DNA of 64,000 nucleotides from CAYULW01 sp964445815. GTDB lineage: Bacteria > Bacteroidota > Bacteroidia > Flavobacteriales_E > Vicingaceae. The notes below the pieces were generated by a model, which did no database searches, was not told the origin of the DNA, and worked only from the letters and a program-made list of their open reading frames with translations. Of this stretch, positions 27,407 through 37,200 are shown one piece after another; position 1 is the stretch's first letter, and each line of letters opens with the position of its first letter. Where the stretch lies: positions 1-64,000 of the forward strand of contig CAYULW010000008.1 of NCBI GenBank assembly GCA_964445815.1, in the 5' to 3' direction. The translations under genes and the position numbers were made by a program.

Positions 27407-28201
27407 TTAAAAAGGTGAGCCTTCTAAACCTGCTTGACTCATGTAAATGAGAAACAATATGCCGATTAAAATACGGTAATAACCAAAATGCTTAAACCCA
27501 TAGTTGTTTACTATCTTTAAAAAGATTTTTACTGCTACCCAAGCGGTAAAGAAAGCAACTAGCATTCCAATAGCAAGAAGTTTGATCTCTTCATTTGTAA
27601 ACTCAACAGGCGTTTTTAACAAGTCATATCCTGTTGCCGCAAACATGGTGGGGACGGCCAAAAGAAAAGAGAATTCGGTAGCTTGCTTTTTATCCAAGCC
27701 ATTGAATACCCCGCCGATTATTGTAGCAGCCGCACGTGATACGCCCGGTATCATCGAAAAGCATTGGATCAGACCGATAAAAGCTGCATTTTTATAGGAG
27801 ATGTCTTCCAGATCAAGGGTCTTACTTTCTTGCTTAACTACCTTTTTATCAATTAAAATCAAAACAATACCGCCAAGAACAAGCGATACGGAGACGACCA
27901 CCGGGTTAAACAAATAGTCTTTTATGATATCATAAGCAAGCAGTCCGATTACGGCAGTAGGTAAAAAGGCTGCAAAAAGCTTGTAATAGATCGTTAATCC
28001 GCGCAGAAAGCGCTTGATATAAAGTAATACAATGGCTAAAATAGCTCCTAATTGGATGGCAATTTCAAAAGTCTTCACAAATTGATCTTCATGAATTTTC
28101 ATCGCCGTAGAAGCCAAAATCATATGGCCGGTAGAAGATACGGGTAAAAACTCGGTTAAGCCTTCAACAATGGCGATTAGAATAGATTGAAATATTGTCA
28201 T
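27407..28201 (-). CDS. uppP: undecaprenyl-diphosphate phosphatase UppP
   Basis: A 264-residue polytopic membrane protein that hydrolyses undecaprenyl pyrophosphate to the monophosphate lipid carrier used in cell-wall synthesis (formerly BacA, bacitracin resistance). The two signature segments are present: EGLTEFLPVSSTGHM (residues 13-27) with the catalytic glutamates, and PGVSRAAATIIGG with the arginine. About eight spans are visible. It is divergent from the DHH phosphoesterase gene, and the end of the gene converges on the DUF5694-like gene. Confidence 0.97.
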   Translation of the reverse strand: MTIFQSILIAIVEGLTEFLPVSSTGHMILASTAMKIHEDQFVKTFEIAIQLGAILAIVLLYIKRFLRGLTIYYKLFAAFLPTAVIGLLAYDIIKDYLFNPVVVSVSLVLGGIVLILIDKKVVKQESKTLDLEDISYKNAAFIGLIQCFSMIPGVSRAAATIIGGVFNGLDKKQATEFSFLLAVPTMFAATGYDLLKTPVEFTNEEIKLLAIGMLVAFFTAWVAVKIFLKIVNNYGFKHFGYYRILIGILFLIYMSQAGLEGSPF

Positions 28202-28297
28202 GTTGCTTGTTTAATGCCGTCAAAAATAGGCTTAAAATGTGCATATTATTGTTCTGATTACTCAATATTTACTTGTTCAGATGTTTATTTTTACGGC

Positions 28298-29326
28298 ATG
28301 AATCAGAACTGGGAAGAATTAGAATCCATCCTCTTTGGACAGTCCAAAAAAACAATCATATTGTCTCACCATTCTCCTGATGGGGACTCTATAGGTTCAT
28401 CATTGGGCTTATACCATTATCTTAATGCACTAGGTCATGAAGTTACCGTCATTTCTCCCGATCCGGTTCCGGCATTTTTGCATTGGTTACCGGGTTATGA
28501 TAAGGCCTTGAATTTTGAGGTGAATAAGAATCCGGCCTTTGATGCCATTACAGCGGCAGAATTGATCTTTTGTTTGGATTTTAATTCTCCTTCACGGATG
28601 GGTAATATGGATTTTGCTTTTCAAAGAAAAAGTAAAAAGGCTTACATCGTAAATATCGATCATCATACCAATCCTGAAAATTTTGCCCACTTTCAACTGT
28701 CTGATACATCTGCCAGTTCTACGGCGCAGCTCATATACGAGTTCATTGAACGTTTAGGTGGAAAAGAAAAGATAGATGCTGATTTAGCAGCATGTCTGTA
28801 TACAGGTATTCTTACAGATACAGGTTCTTTCCGATTTTCTTCCACCAGCCCTAAGACTCATCGTGTTGCAGCAGAGCTATTGACTACTGGAATAGACATT
28901 AACCAAATCTATCAGAGAATATATGACAGCTACTCTGAGAATCGAATTCAATTACTGGGATTTGCATTGAAAGATAAAATGAAACTGTATCCTGAATACT
29001 GTGCTGCCATTATAGACCTTAATGAAAGGGAGTTAAGTTCGTTTAATTATAAGCGTGGAGATACAGAAGGACTTGTTAATTACCCTCTAAGTATAGCTTG
29101 GGTTAAGGTGTCGGCTTTACTTACGGAAAAAGATGGCTTGATCAAAATGTCATTCAGATCCAAGGGCAATTTTCATGTCAATGAAGTGGCAATGAATCAT
29201 TTTGAAGGTGGTGGCCATGCCAATGCTGCCGGAGGTCGGTTTATTGGTAAAATGGAAGACGCGATCCATCAATTGGAAAAGACCTTTTCTAAGTACAAAG
29301 AAAAAATAGATGCAAGTGTCTTTTAA
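28298..29326 (+). CDS. nrnA: DHH/DHHA1 phosphoesterase, NrnA-like
   Basis: A 342-residue cytosolic DHH-family protein. The DHH domain has HHSPDGDSIGSSLGLY (about 21-36), the D in LIFCLDFN, the DHH motif at residues 121-123 (NIDHHTNP) and the DHHA1 domain with GGGHANAAGG near residue 305. Such proteins are bifunctional nanoRNases and 3'-phosphoadenosine-5'-phosphate phosphatases (NrnA). The ATG at 28298 gives MNQNWEELESIL. An upstream extension would overlap uppP. The end overlaps the next gene by 17 bases, starting an operon of FKBP-type lipoproteins. Confidence 0.93.
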   Translation: MNQNWEELESILFGQSKKTIILSHHSPDGDSIGSSLGLYHYLNALGHEVTVISPDPVPAFLHWLPGYDKALNFEVNKNPAFDAITAAELIFCLDFNSPSRMGNMDFAFQRKSKKAYIVNIDHHTNPENFAHFQLSDTSASSTAQLIYEFIERLGGKEKIDADLAACLYTGILTDTGSFRFSSTSPKTHRVAAELLTTGIDINQIYQRIYDSYSENRIQLLGFALKDKMKLYPEYCAAIIDLNERELSSFNYKRGDTEGLVNYPLSIAWVKVSALLTEKDGLIKMSFRSKGNFHVNEVAMNHFEGGGHANAAGGRFIGKMEDAIHQLEKTFSKYKEKIDASVF

Positions 29327-29846
29327 GAACTTAGTCTTTATAGCAACCCTTCTATTCTTTAGCTCATGCGGAGAAACACCTGAGGAGAAAAAAATGCCTT
29401 TTAATTCGAAAACCGATTATGAAGAGACCATCATTGCATCGCATCAATTGTATCTAAAAAAAGAGGCAAAAAAAATTCAGGATTTTATCGATAGCATTGG
29501 CATGCCTTTTATAAAAACAGGAACAGGACTGCGTTATCATATCTACGAACAGCAGCAAGAGGGAGATAGTATTTATTCTGGTGAGGTTGCAGTAGTAGAC
29601 TACTTTCTTTCTTCATTAGAAGGCGATACACTTTATAAAACAGAATTATCTCGCTTACAAGAGTTTGCCGTAGATTATGAAGATATAGAAAGCGGGTTGC
29701 ATGAAGGCATTAAAAAAATGAGAGTAGGAGAGAAAGCTTTCTTGATTCTGCCGGCGCATTTAGGGCATGGCATAACAGGAGATCAGGCTGCTATCCCGAG
29801 CCAAACGACACTCGTGTATAACATTCACCTTGTTGCAAAAAAATGA
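29310..29846 (+). CDS. FKBP-type lipoprotein, GldI-like
   Basis: A 178-residue lipoprotein with a leader ending FFSSC (lipid cysteine near residue 20) and a C-terminal FKBP-type peptidyl-prolyl isomerase domain (about 85-178), including GLHEGIKKMRVGEKAFLILPAHLGHG and the strand TTLVYNIHLV. Size and layout are like GldI, the FKBP lipoprotein needed for gliding motility in Flavobacterium. The start lies inside the end of the upstream gene. The isomerase active-site residues cannot be fully judged by eye. GldI identity is an inference; it could be a general periplasmic folding helper. Confidence 0.65.
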   Translation: MQVSFKNLVFIATLLFFSSCGETPEEKKMPFNSKTDYEETIIASHQLYLKKEAKKIQDFIDSIGMPFIKTGTGLRYHIYEQQQEGDSIYSGEVAVVDYFLSSLEGDTLYKTELSRLQEFAVDYEDIESGLHEGIKKMRVGEKAFLILPAHLGHGITGDQAAIPSQTTLVYNIHLVAKK

Positions 29847-30688
29847 GAAGACATTTCTTTATCATGGCTTTCATTATAGTGGTGCTAAGTTGTCAAAGAA
29901 CCAGCACCAACCAATTGAGTTTACCTGAAGGAATAAACTACAAACACTTTCAGTTGGGTGAAGGTCAGAGACCAAAGAAAGGAGATGTGATCAATGCTTC
30001 AATCATATTGACATCGCTTAAAGGCGATACCATTCATTATGTGCCCAACTATCCCTATTTTTTCAAACTAGAGAATAGTACTGTAGATTCTTTATTCATG
30101 GTTTTACAACCGGGAGATAGTGTTGGCTTTATTGTCGATCGTCGATTGCTCAACGATTATTTTAAGTTTTATCAATTGTTGGAAACAGATCAAGGCGAGG
30201 CGCAGTTGAATATTATGCTAAAGGGAGTTTACAATGAAGAAGCAGCCAAACAGAAAGAAAGAGAACTATTATCTGCCAGAGAGATTGAAGAGCAGGCAGC
30301 ATTATTGCGCCACTTGAAGAAAGATAGCATAGAGTATGAAAGCATTGGAGGAGTGTATCGTAAAATACTCAGGCAAAACCCTCAAGGGTTGCCGATTAAT
30401 TTTGGCGATGAAGTCCTTATTCAGTACAAGGGACAGTTTTTAAATGGCTATGTATTTGACAACACATACAATAAATTAAGAACACCAAGTTTCATCTATG
30501 GAAAAGACGATCAATTGATTGATGGAATTCATTATGGATTAAATGGAATGAATGAAGGTGAAAGCGTTAAAATAATATTACCTTCGCGCCGTGCTTTTGG
30601 AGAGCAAGGCTCAGTGGCTGGTATAGTGCCTCCTTACACAAGTGTAATATTTGAAATAGAAGTTATAAAAGTAATTAAGAGAAAATGA
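29843..30688 (+). CDS. FKBP-type peptidyl-prolyl isomerase lipoprotein (second of three)
   Basis: A 281-residue lipoprotein with leader MRRHFFIMAFIIVVLSC (lipobox cysteine at 17). The N-terminal half (about 25-130) is a degenerate FKBP-like domain, then a charged helical linker (about 130-160), and a C-terminal FKBP domain (about 185-280) with FGDEVLIQYKGQFLNGYVFDNTY and a final PPYTSVIFEIEVIKV strand. The start overlaps the stop of the previous gene by four bases. The domain layout is like Mip/FkpA-class isomerases that act on exported proteins in the periplasm. Confidence 0.85.
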   Translation: MRRHFFIMAFIIVVLSCQRTSTNQLSLPEGINYKHFQLGEGQRPKKGDVINASIILTSLKGDTIHYVPNYPYFFKLENSTVDSLFMVLQPGDSVGFIVDRRLLNDYFKFYQLLETDQGEAQLNIMLKGVYNEEAAKQKERELLSAREIEEQAALLRHLKKDSIEYESIGGVYRKILRQNPQGLPINFGDEVLIQYKGQFLNGYVFDNTYNKLRTPSFIYGKDDQLIDGIHYGLNGMNEGESVKIILPSRRAFGEQGSVAGIVPPYTSVIFEIEVIKVIKRK

Positions 30689-31611
30689 GAAAAATTAGTT
30701 TAGCCCTTAGCGTTCTAGTGATGATTTCGGTGTTCTTTGCCTGCAACAAATCAATAAGCAGCAAATATCCCGGATACGATGAAGTAGAAAGTGGATTATT
30801 CATTAAGTACCATGAAAAAAGTGATACCGGAAGACAAATTCAAGTTGGGGATATCATTACCATGTCTATGATTTATTCGGTAGATCAGGATACTGTATTG
30901 TTAAATACCCATGAAGGTGGAGTACCGGTAAAAATGAGAGCAGATTCTGCTAAGTATACAGGTGACATGCTTGGCTCTTTTATTGGCATGAGAGTAGGCG
31001 ACAGTGTGTCGATTATTGTCAACGCAGATACCTTTTTCATTAAGTCAGCGGGAGCTCCTGAAAGCCCTGGTTTTGTTGATTCAGCTAGCATGTTGTATTT
31101 TGACATTAAGATATTAGATGCCATGACAGAAGAGCAACTTATGGCAGAACAGCAAAGACAAAATGCTGAATTGGCTTCGGAAGAAATGGCAAAATTGCAA
31201 GAGTACTTACAGGCGAATAATATTACTGAGGAACCAACAGCCTCAGGCCTAATCTTTATTTCAAAGAAAAAAGGAAACGGAAAGAAAGCAGAAGCAGGTC
31301 AACAAGTGCGTGTTAATTATGAAGGCCGTTTGTTAAATGGAACCTATTTTGACTCTTCTGTAGAAGAAGTCGCTTTAGAGCAAGGCATTCATAATCCGGG
31401 TAGAACTTATGAACCTTTTCAGTTTACTTTGGGTCAAGGTCAGGTGATCAGAGGTTGGGATGAAGGCATTGCCATGTTATCAGAAGGAGGTAAAGCGACT
31501 TTGATTATTCCTTCCAGTATAGGTTACGGAGCTAATCCTAGACCAGGTGGAGTCATTAAACCCTTCAATACATTGATATTTGAAGTTGAACTCGTTGAGG
31601 TAATTGACTAA
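30685..31611 (+). CDS. FKBP-type peptidyl-prolyl isomerase lipoprotein (third of three)
   Basis: A 308-residue lipoprotein with a lipobox (VFFAC). The N-terminal domain (about 30-150) is FKBP-like, a helical linker (about 155-185) follows, and the C-terminal FKBP domain (about 190-308) is complete: VRVNYEGRLLNGTYFDSS, FQFTLGQGQVIRGWDEGIAML, KATLIIPSSIGYGANP and TLIFEVELVEV. The key residues of the FK506 pocket (Y, F, D, V, I, W) are visible. This is the most conserved of the three and most probably an active isomerase. The four-base overlap with the upstream gene and the terminator at 31619 mark it as the end of the operon. Confidence 0.92.
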   Translation: MRKISLALSVLVMISVFFACNKSISSKYPGYDEVESGLFIKYHEKSDTGRQIQVGDIITMSMIYSVDQDTVLLNTHEGGVPVKMRADSAKYTGDMLGSFIGMRVGDSVSIIVNADTFFIKSAGAPESPGFVDSASMLYFDIKILDAMTEEQLMAEQQRQNAELASEEMAKLQEYLQANNITEEPTASGLIFISKKKGNGKKAEAGQQVRVNYEGRLLNGTYFDSSVEEVALEQGIHNPGRTYEPFQFTLGQGQVIRGWDEGIAMLSEGGKATLIIPSSIGYGANPRPGGVIKPFNTLIFEVELVEVID

Positions 31612-31618
31612 AACAAAT

Positions 31619-31658
31619 AAAGAAAACCCCGAATCATTTCGATTCGGGGTTTTCTTTT
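31619..31658 (+). terminator. strong bidirectional rho-independent terminator
   Basis: A perfect stem of at least 15 bp pairs AGAAAACCCCGAATC (31621-31635) with GATTCGGGGTTTTCT (31641-31655) around loop ATTTC, flanked by A-rich and T-rich sides. It ends the nrnA-FKBP operon and would stop transcription from either direction. Confidence 0.92.
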
Positions 31659-31748
31659 AAAACAATAAGTGGTCTTGACCCGTTATAAAAACAAAATTAA
31701 ATTGTTGTTTATTTAAAAAGAAAGGGAGAACTTTCCTCATCGCAAGTT

Positions 31749-33281
31749 ATGGATAGATACGATCTGTGTGTAATAGGAGGGGGGCCGGCAGGTTATGCGG
31801 CTGCCATGCGTGCCATCGACTTTGGAAAAAAAGTCCTTTTGGTTGAAAAAGGAAAGTTAGGGGGCTATGGCATTTATGATGGGGCCTTGGCTTCCAAAAC
31901 CATGTGGGAACTCTCTACCAGAATCAAAACCGTTAAGGAAGAGATTGGTCAGGACAGACGCATAGACATGACCTTTGAGAAGGTCAAAGAAATCATAGAT
32001 GAAGCCCTTTTTGAACGCAAATTTCAGTTGTCTTGTCACCTACGAATTATCCATGCTGAAACCGAACTGATCAATTATGAAAAAGGCACCGCCAGTTTTT
32101 TGACGGCTAAAGAGATTCAGATCACAAAAGAAGACGGCAAGCAATTCACCGTCTTTGCAGAGAACACAATTATAGCCACCGGCAGTCGTCCAAGAACTTT
32201 ACCCAATATTAAAGTCGACGAGAAAGTCATACTGACCTCAGACGGGATATTGCATTTAGATGAGTTTCCCAAAAGTTTGGTGATTTTGGGTGCAGGAGTC
32301 ATTGGTTGTGAGTTCGCTACGATGTTTTCCAACTTTGGGCAGACTAAAGTTTACTTGATTGATAAAGCAGAGCGCATTTTACCTTTTGAAGATAAAGATG
32401 TGGCCGATATGGTGGCCAATAATCTGGAAGAAAATGGAGTCACCATACACCGTGGCAGCCAATTGATTCGTATGGATCATCAGGGCGATCAGGTAGAGTA
32501 TGAGATTGAAAATACCGATGGCTCACGAGAAGTCATCCAAGTTGAAAAAGCCATGTTATCCATTGGTCGTGTAGCCAATGTCGAAGAGTTGAATTTAACC
32601 AATGCCGGAGTGGTGATGAGTAAACGAGGGGTACACATCGGCGATGAAGATACCCGAACCAATATCCCTAACATTTATGCGGTGGGAGATGTCTCAGGTC
32701 ATTTGGCTTTGGTGAATGTAGGGGAGCGTGAAGCTCGCCATGCAGTGGTAAAGATGTTTGCTGATTTTCCGGTGAAGCCCATCCATTACGAAAACATTTC
32801 GACCATCATGTTTCTGAATCCGGAAGTGGCAGCTGTAGGATTGAATGAGCAAACCGCGGAAGAAAAGAAAATTCCGATTCGAGTCTCAAAAGTGGATTAT
32901 TCTACCATTGCCAGAGCGATTGCCATGCGTAAAACCAAGGGCTTTTTCAAAATCATTGTTTCCGATGATGAAGAAATGAAAGTATTGGGCATGCGCGCTG
33001 TAGGAGAACATGCTTCCAGTGCCATACAATCGGTCTCTTTGTTGATGTATATGGACAAAGGCATAGACGAGTTGGCACACATGATTCACCCTCACCCTTC
33101 CATTGTTGAAGGTATACAAGAGTGTGTGCGCATGTTGATTGGTAAATCCGTTTACAAATCTTCTATTTTTAAAGATAAGCTCAAATGCTACCGTCGAACT
33201 GTAGACGGAGAAATTTTACCCCTTCACGAATTGAAAGATGTCACTTCAGCAGATCGAAGCAATGTAGAAGAGGTGAAGTGA
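31749..33281 (+). CDS. SthA/Lpd-family flavoprotein without redox cysteines
   Basis: A 510-residue FAD/NAD(P) protein of the pyridine nucleotide-disulfide family. The FAD motif GGGPAG is at residues 10-15, the second dinucleotide motif LGAGVIGCEFATMF near 182-196 with an acidic residue after the second strand (LIDKAERILP) that suggests NAD preference, and the second FAD motif is NIYAVGDVSG. Where dihydrolipoamide dehydrogenase has GGTCLNVGCIPSK this protein has GGYGIYDGALASK (38-50), so both redox cysteines are replaced by Gly41 and Ala46. The C-terminal HPHPSIVE keeps the dimer-interface His/Glu. It may be a transhydrogenase or another NAD(P)H oxidoreductase. It follows a strong terminator, so it is probably a single transcription unit. 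Confidence 0.85.
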   Translation: MDRYDLCVIGGGPAGYAAAMRAIDFGKKVLLVEKGKLGGYGIYDGALASKTMWELSTRIKTVKEEIGQDRRIDMTFEKVKEIIDEALFERKFQLSCHLRIIHAETELINYEKGTASFLTAKEIQITKEDGKQFTVFAENTIIATGSRPRTLPNIKVDEKVILTSDGILHLDEFPKSLVILGAGVIGCEFATMFSNFGQTKVYLIDKAERILPFEDKDVADMVANNLEENGVTIHRGSQLIRMDHQGDQVEYEIENTDGSREVIQVEKAMLSIGRVANVEELNLTNAGVVMSKRGVHIGDEDTRTNIPNIYAVGDVSGHLALVNVGEREARHAVVKMFADFPVKPIHYENISTIMFLNPEVAAVGLNEQTAEEKKIPIRVSKVDYSTIARAIAMRKTKGFFKIIVSDDEEMKVLGMRAVGEHASSAIQSVSLLMYMDKGIDELAHMIHPHPSIVEGIQECVRMLIGKSVYKSSIFKDKLKCYRRTVDGEILPLHELKDVTSADRSNVEEVK

Positions 33282-33411
33282 TATAAAAAGTTTTGCTCTT
33301 AATTTCTTAGTTTTTTACCATTAAACTTCTTGTAATTCTGCATGTTAACATTAGCTTAACATTTGGTAGAAAAAAAAAGCGTACAATTGGTAAAACCTAA
33401 AAATTTTAATC

Positions 33412-34035
33412 ATGAAACTTAAACAACTAAGCCTCCTCGCTGGCTTTATGGCATTAATTTTAACTGTTAAAGCCAATTGCGATACCTGTAAAATCTCTTA
33501 TTTTAATTTTGGTTATACAACCGATTGGCAGTGTAACATTACCATTCAGGATACTTTAATTACTGATACTTGCACCACGCCTTTAAAGTATTTTTTAGAT
33601 TATGGAAACGGAATCAAAGACACCGTTAATGTTGGAGATCCTATCCTTGACCTTTTTAGTCAGGGCACTTACACCTTTTGCATAACGGCATATGTATCTT
33701 ATGATTCTCTTGGACAGACCCGCTATTGTAGCAAAACAGTATGCAAATCTGTAACCAAAGACGTTTGCCAAAACCCTTGGCGATTAAAGTATCAGGGGGA
33801 AGAGCAACTCGAAAACACTATTTATCCTAACCCGGCTAGGGCTACGGTTCAATTGGAATTGAGCGCAGATGTAACATTAATAGAATTCATAGACCTTAGT
33901 GGAAAATTAGTTTATCGTCAAACTCCGCTTCAAAAAATTCAGACAGTAGATTTAAGTGAACTTTCTCCGGGCATTTATTTCATCAGAATGCATTCGGGAG
34001 AAGATTATGAAACACAAAAATTAATTGTCCAGTAA
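33412..34035 (+). CDS. small secreted protein with type IX sorting domain
   Basis: A 207-residue secreted protein: signal peptide (about 1-21, ending TVKA), then a cysteine-containing beta domain of about 110 residues (several Cys including CDTCK near the mature N-terminus and KSVTKDVCQNPW), resembling a PKD-like or other extracellular sandwich fold, and a type A sorting domain over the last 75 residues (IYPNPARATVQLEL, LIEFIDLSGKLVYRQ, GIYFIRMHSGEDYETQKLIVQ). The function is unknown. An intrinsic terminator follows. Confidence 0.78.
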   Translation: MKLKQLSLLAGFMALILTVKANCDTCKISYFNFGYTTDWQCNITIQDTLITDTCTTPLKYFLDYGNGIKDTVNVGDPILDLFSQGTYTFCITAYVSYDSLGQTRYCSKTVCKSVTKDVCQNPWRLKYQGEEQLENTIYPNPARATVQLELSADVTLIEFIDLSGKLVYRQTPLQKIQTVDLSELSPGIYFIRMHSGEDYETQKLIVQ

Positions 34036-34053
34036 TAAAACAAAATTGCTTAT

Positions 34054-34081
34054 AAAAGAGGAAGACACCTTCCTCTTTTTT
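34054..34081 (+). terminator. rho-independent terminator
   Basis: An 11-bp stem pairs AAAAGAGGAAG (34054-34064) with CTTCCTCTTTT (34069-34079) around loop ACAC, and continues into a T-run. It ends the small T9SS cargo gene transcript. Confidence 0.9.
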
Positions 34082-34204
34082 TATTTCTTAATTAAGATAA
34101 ATACATAGTGTTTACACTTTTGTAAACAATACATCAGTATATATCGAAGTCTGGATTGGATTTAAGGACGGAGATGTGTAAATTTGGATACAAACCCTAT
34201 TTTT

Positions 34205-37200
34205 ATGAGGCAACTGAGCTTAATTCTATTCACCTTATTTTTTGCTTTTATTGGTAAAGCGCAAGTATACCACATTAACGAAGATTTTAATGCCGGAGCA
34301 TTGCCTTCGGGATGGAGTACGGTTGCCATTACCGGCACCCATGTTTGGGAGTTTGGCTTAGATGGTTCAGGGGATCATCCCGGAAATAATAACCTAAACG
34401 GAACAGCCATGGCTTATTTTGATGATAGTCAGCACTTGTTTAGTTCTTTACTAGAACGAACCTATCTCGAAACGCCTGTATTTGACAATTCCTTAGATTC
34501 AATCACTCTATTGGAGTTTGATTATAATTTTAGAGAATCGTCGCCAACAGATACTTTTAAAGTTGAAGTATTTGATGGAACAGCATGGCAATTAGTATTT
34601 TTTGAAACCACTGACAATTGTGGTAGTTATATAAATTGCACCAATTTTCCGCATGCAAAAATAGACATTAGTCCTTATAAAAATGCTTCCTGTCGAGTGC
34701 GTTTTACTTATTTTGATGGTAATGATTGGGGTTGGTATGTAGCTCTGGATAACGTCAAAATATCATCTCGTAACGGCAGAGATATAGGCATCAGTCGCAT
34801 CGAAAACCTAAGGTCGCAATGTAATCTTCAGACCAATGATTCTATGATTGTCACTATTGCCAATCCGGGAGGAAAAACGCATGCCGGCTTTCAGGTGGCT
34901 TATCGTATTAATGGGGGGGCGGAAGTGGTTGAAACGGTTAACCAAAGTATATTGCCTTTTGATACCCTCTTGTATACCTTTCAAACCAAATTGATTTTTT
35001 CCGGGCCGGGCTCTTATAACTTAGAGGTTTATACTAAACTTCCCGGAGATACCATCACCGATAACGACACCGCAGCAATAAATATTCAACAGTATATCTC
35101 ATATACCTTACCTTATTTTGAAAGCTTTGAAAGTTCTGCAGGAAATTGGATCACTTACGGCACTAACAATTCATGGAACAGGGGCATACCCACTGCTTCG
35201 GTAATTGATACTGCAGCACACGGTCTTTACATTTTTGGAACGAATACAGCAGGGAACTACAACAATCGTGAAAATGCATACCTTGAGTCACCCTGTCTGG
35301 ATTTTAGCGCACTGAGCGATGACCCCATTTTGAGTTTTTTTCTATATTATCATACGGAATTTGCTTGGGATCGTTTGGATGTTCAGTATTCTATCGATAA
35401 TGGGGATACTTGGATCAGACATAATGGGTCATCAAATGCCAAAAACTGGTATAATTATTTTAGTGGCTCTAATCGATACTGGAGCGGAAATTCACAACAA
35501 TGGCTCAAGGTATTTACTCTATTAAATGATTTGGCTGGAGAAAGTCAAGTGAAACTAAGATTCCGATACACAACAGATCCTGCAAATAACTCAAGAGATG
35601 GCATTGGCATCGACCAAATCTTTATTCGTGAACGGGAAAGTAAAGATCTGTCTGTTGAACAGCTGGTTTATCCCAATTCAGCTGCCCAATCCGAATGCGG
35701 ATATGATATAGAAAACATAGTTATTGAGGTTGGAAATAGGGGATTAGATACTGCCCATTCTTTTATTTTGTCTTACCGTGTAGATGGTGGAACAATAGTC
35801 TCTGATACTATTCATACTGCTTTAGCTCCTCAAACTAATCACCTGTATAGTTTTACCGTCCCTTATGATTTTTCTATCATCAAGAATTACCGAATTGATG
35901 TTTGGGCTGAAATCACCGGAGATGGCTTTTCTCCCAATGATAGTAATTTAAATAATAATATAATTAATACTTCTGTTGGAGCAGCAAGGATTCCTTACAT
36001 TCAAAACTTTGACAGCTGGACATCGGGAACAGTCTTTTCAAATACCAATGATTCTATTGGAGATAGTTGGACCAGAAGTTCTTCCACAAATAGTAATTAT
36101 TCTTGGAGAGTATCGGATGGTAACAATCTCTCTACGGCTTTTCCTAGTGGAGATCATACGACCGGAGGAAATGGTGGAAAATTTTTATATACAGAAGCTT
36201 CAGGTGGAGCATTCGGTGATGTTGCCACTCTAACTTCTCCATGTATAGATTTACCTGCTTTTGGAAGAGTAAGCATGGGTTTTTGGTTCCATCGTTTTGG
36301 TGCACAGATCAATTCTCCCATATTTATAGATGTTTATGATGGCGTGCAATGGGTTCAAGGTGTTGATCAAGTATCAACATTTCAAGTTACAGGAGCTTCT
36401 CCTTGGTTATACAAAGTGGTCGATTTGAGTGCTTTTGTTAGACGAAAAATTAAAGTAAGATTTAGAGCAATAAGTGGTGGCTGCTGTGCAGGTGACATGG
36501 CTATAGATGATATCTCTATTGAGGTTTTAATAGATCAAGATGCAGAAGTGTTGAGTTTGCAGAATACTTATAATTGTTATCTCGATACTATGAGTTCTGT
36601 AGTGGCCATTATTTTTAATAACGGTTACGATACCATTTTTCCGAATACCTTAAACGTACATTATCAGGCGCGTGGTCAGGCCATCGTTTCAGAAAATGTG
36701 TCCGCCATGATTTTACCTGGAGATACACTAAACTATTCATTTTCTTCACAAAATCAATTGATTTTTGGGGATACCATTAGCGTTAGTGCTTGGACTACTT
36801 TAGCGAACGACAGCAATGTATACAACGATACGGTAACGGCATTTATACGACACCTTAATATAGAAGATTTTGAATCAGAAGACTCATTAGACCAATCCAT
36901 TGCATCAACATCACGAAACTGGAGCATTTTAAGCTTGGGAGCTAATGTTGATTGGCGCATTATGGAGGGTCCGCACCCCAATGCCAATTCAGGCCCTATT
37001 GCCGATCATACTTTAGGAGTGGCACGTTTGGGGAATTATTTAAGTTTGGATAACAGCAATGGAACCGCTCAAATTACTTCCTCATGCATTAATTTGAATA
37101 ATGCTGTTAATACCAGCATCAGCTTTTGGTACTACATGTATGGAGCCAATATAGATCGCTTACTTCTTCAGGCTTTTGACGGTGTAAATTGGATCACATT

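Noticed and set aside
27504..27797. Plus-strand ORF of 97 aa over uppP
   Set aside because: Antisense shadow of a clear UppP gene, with no domain or start context.
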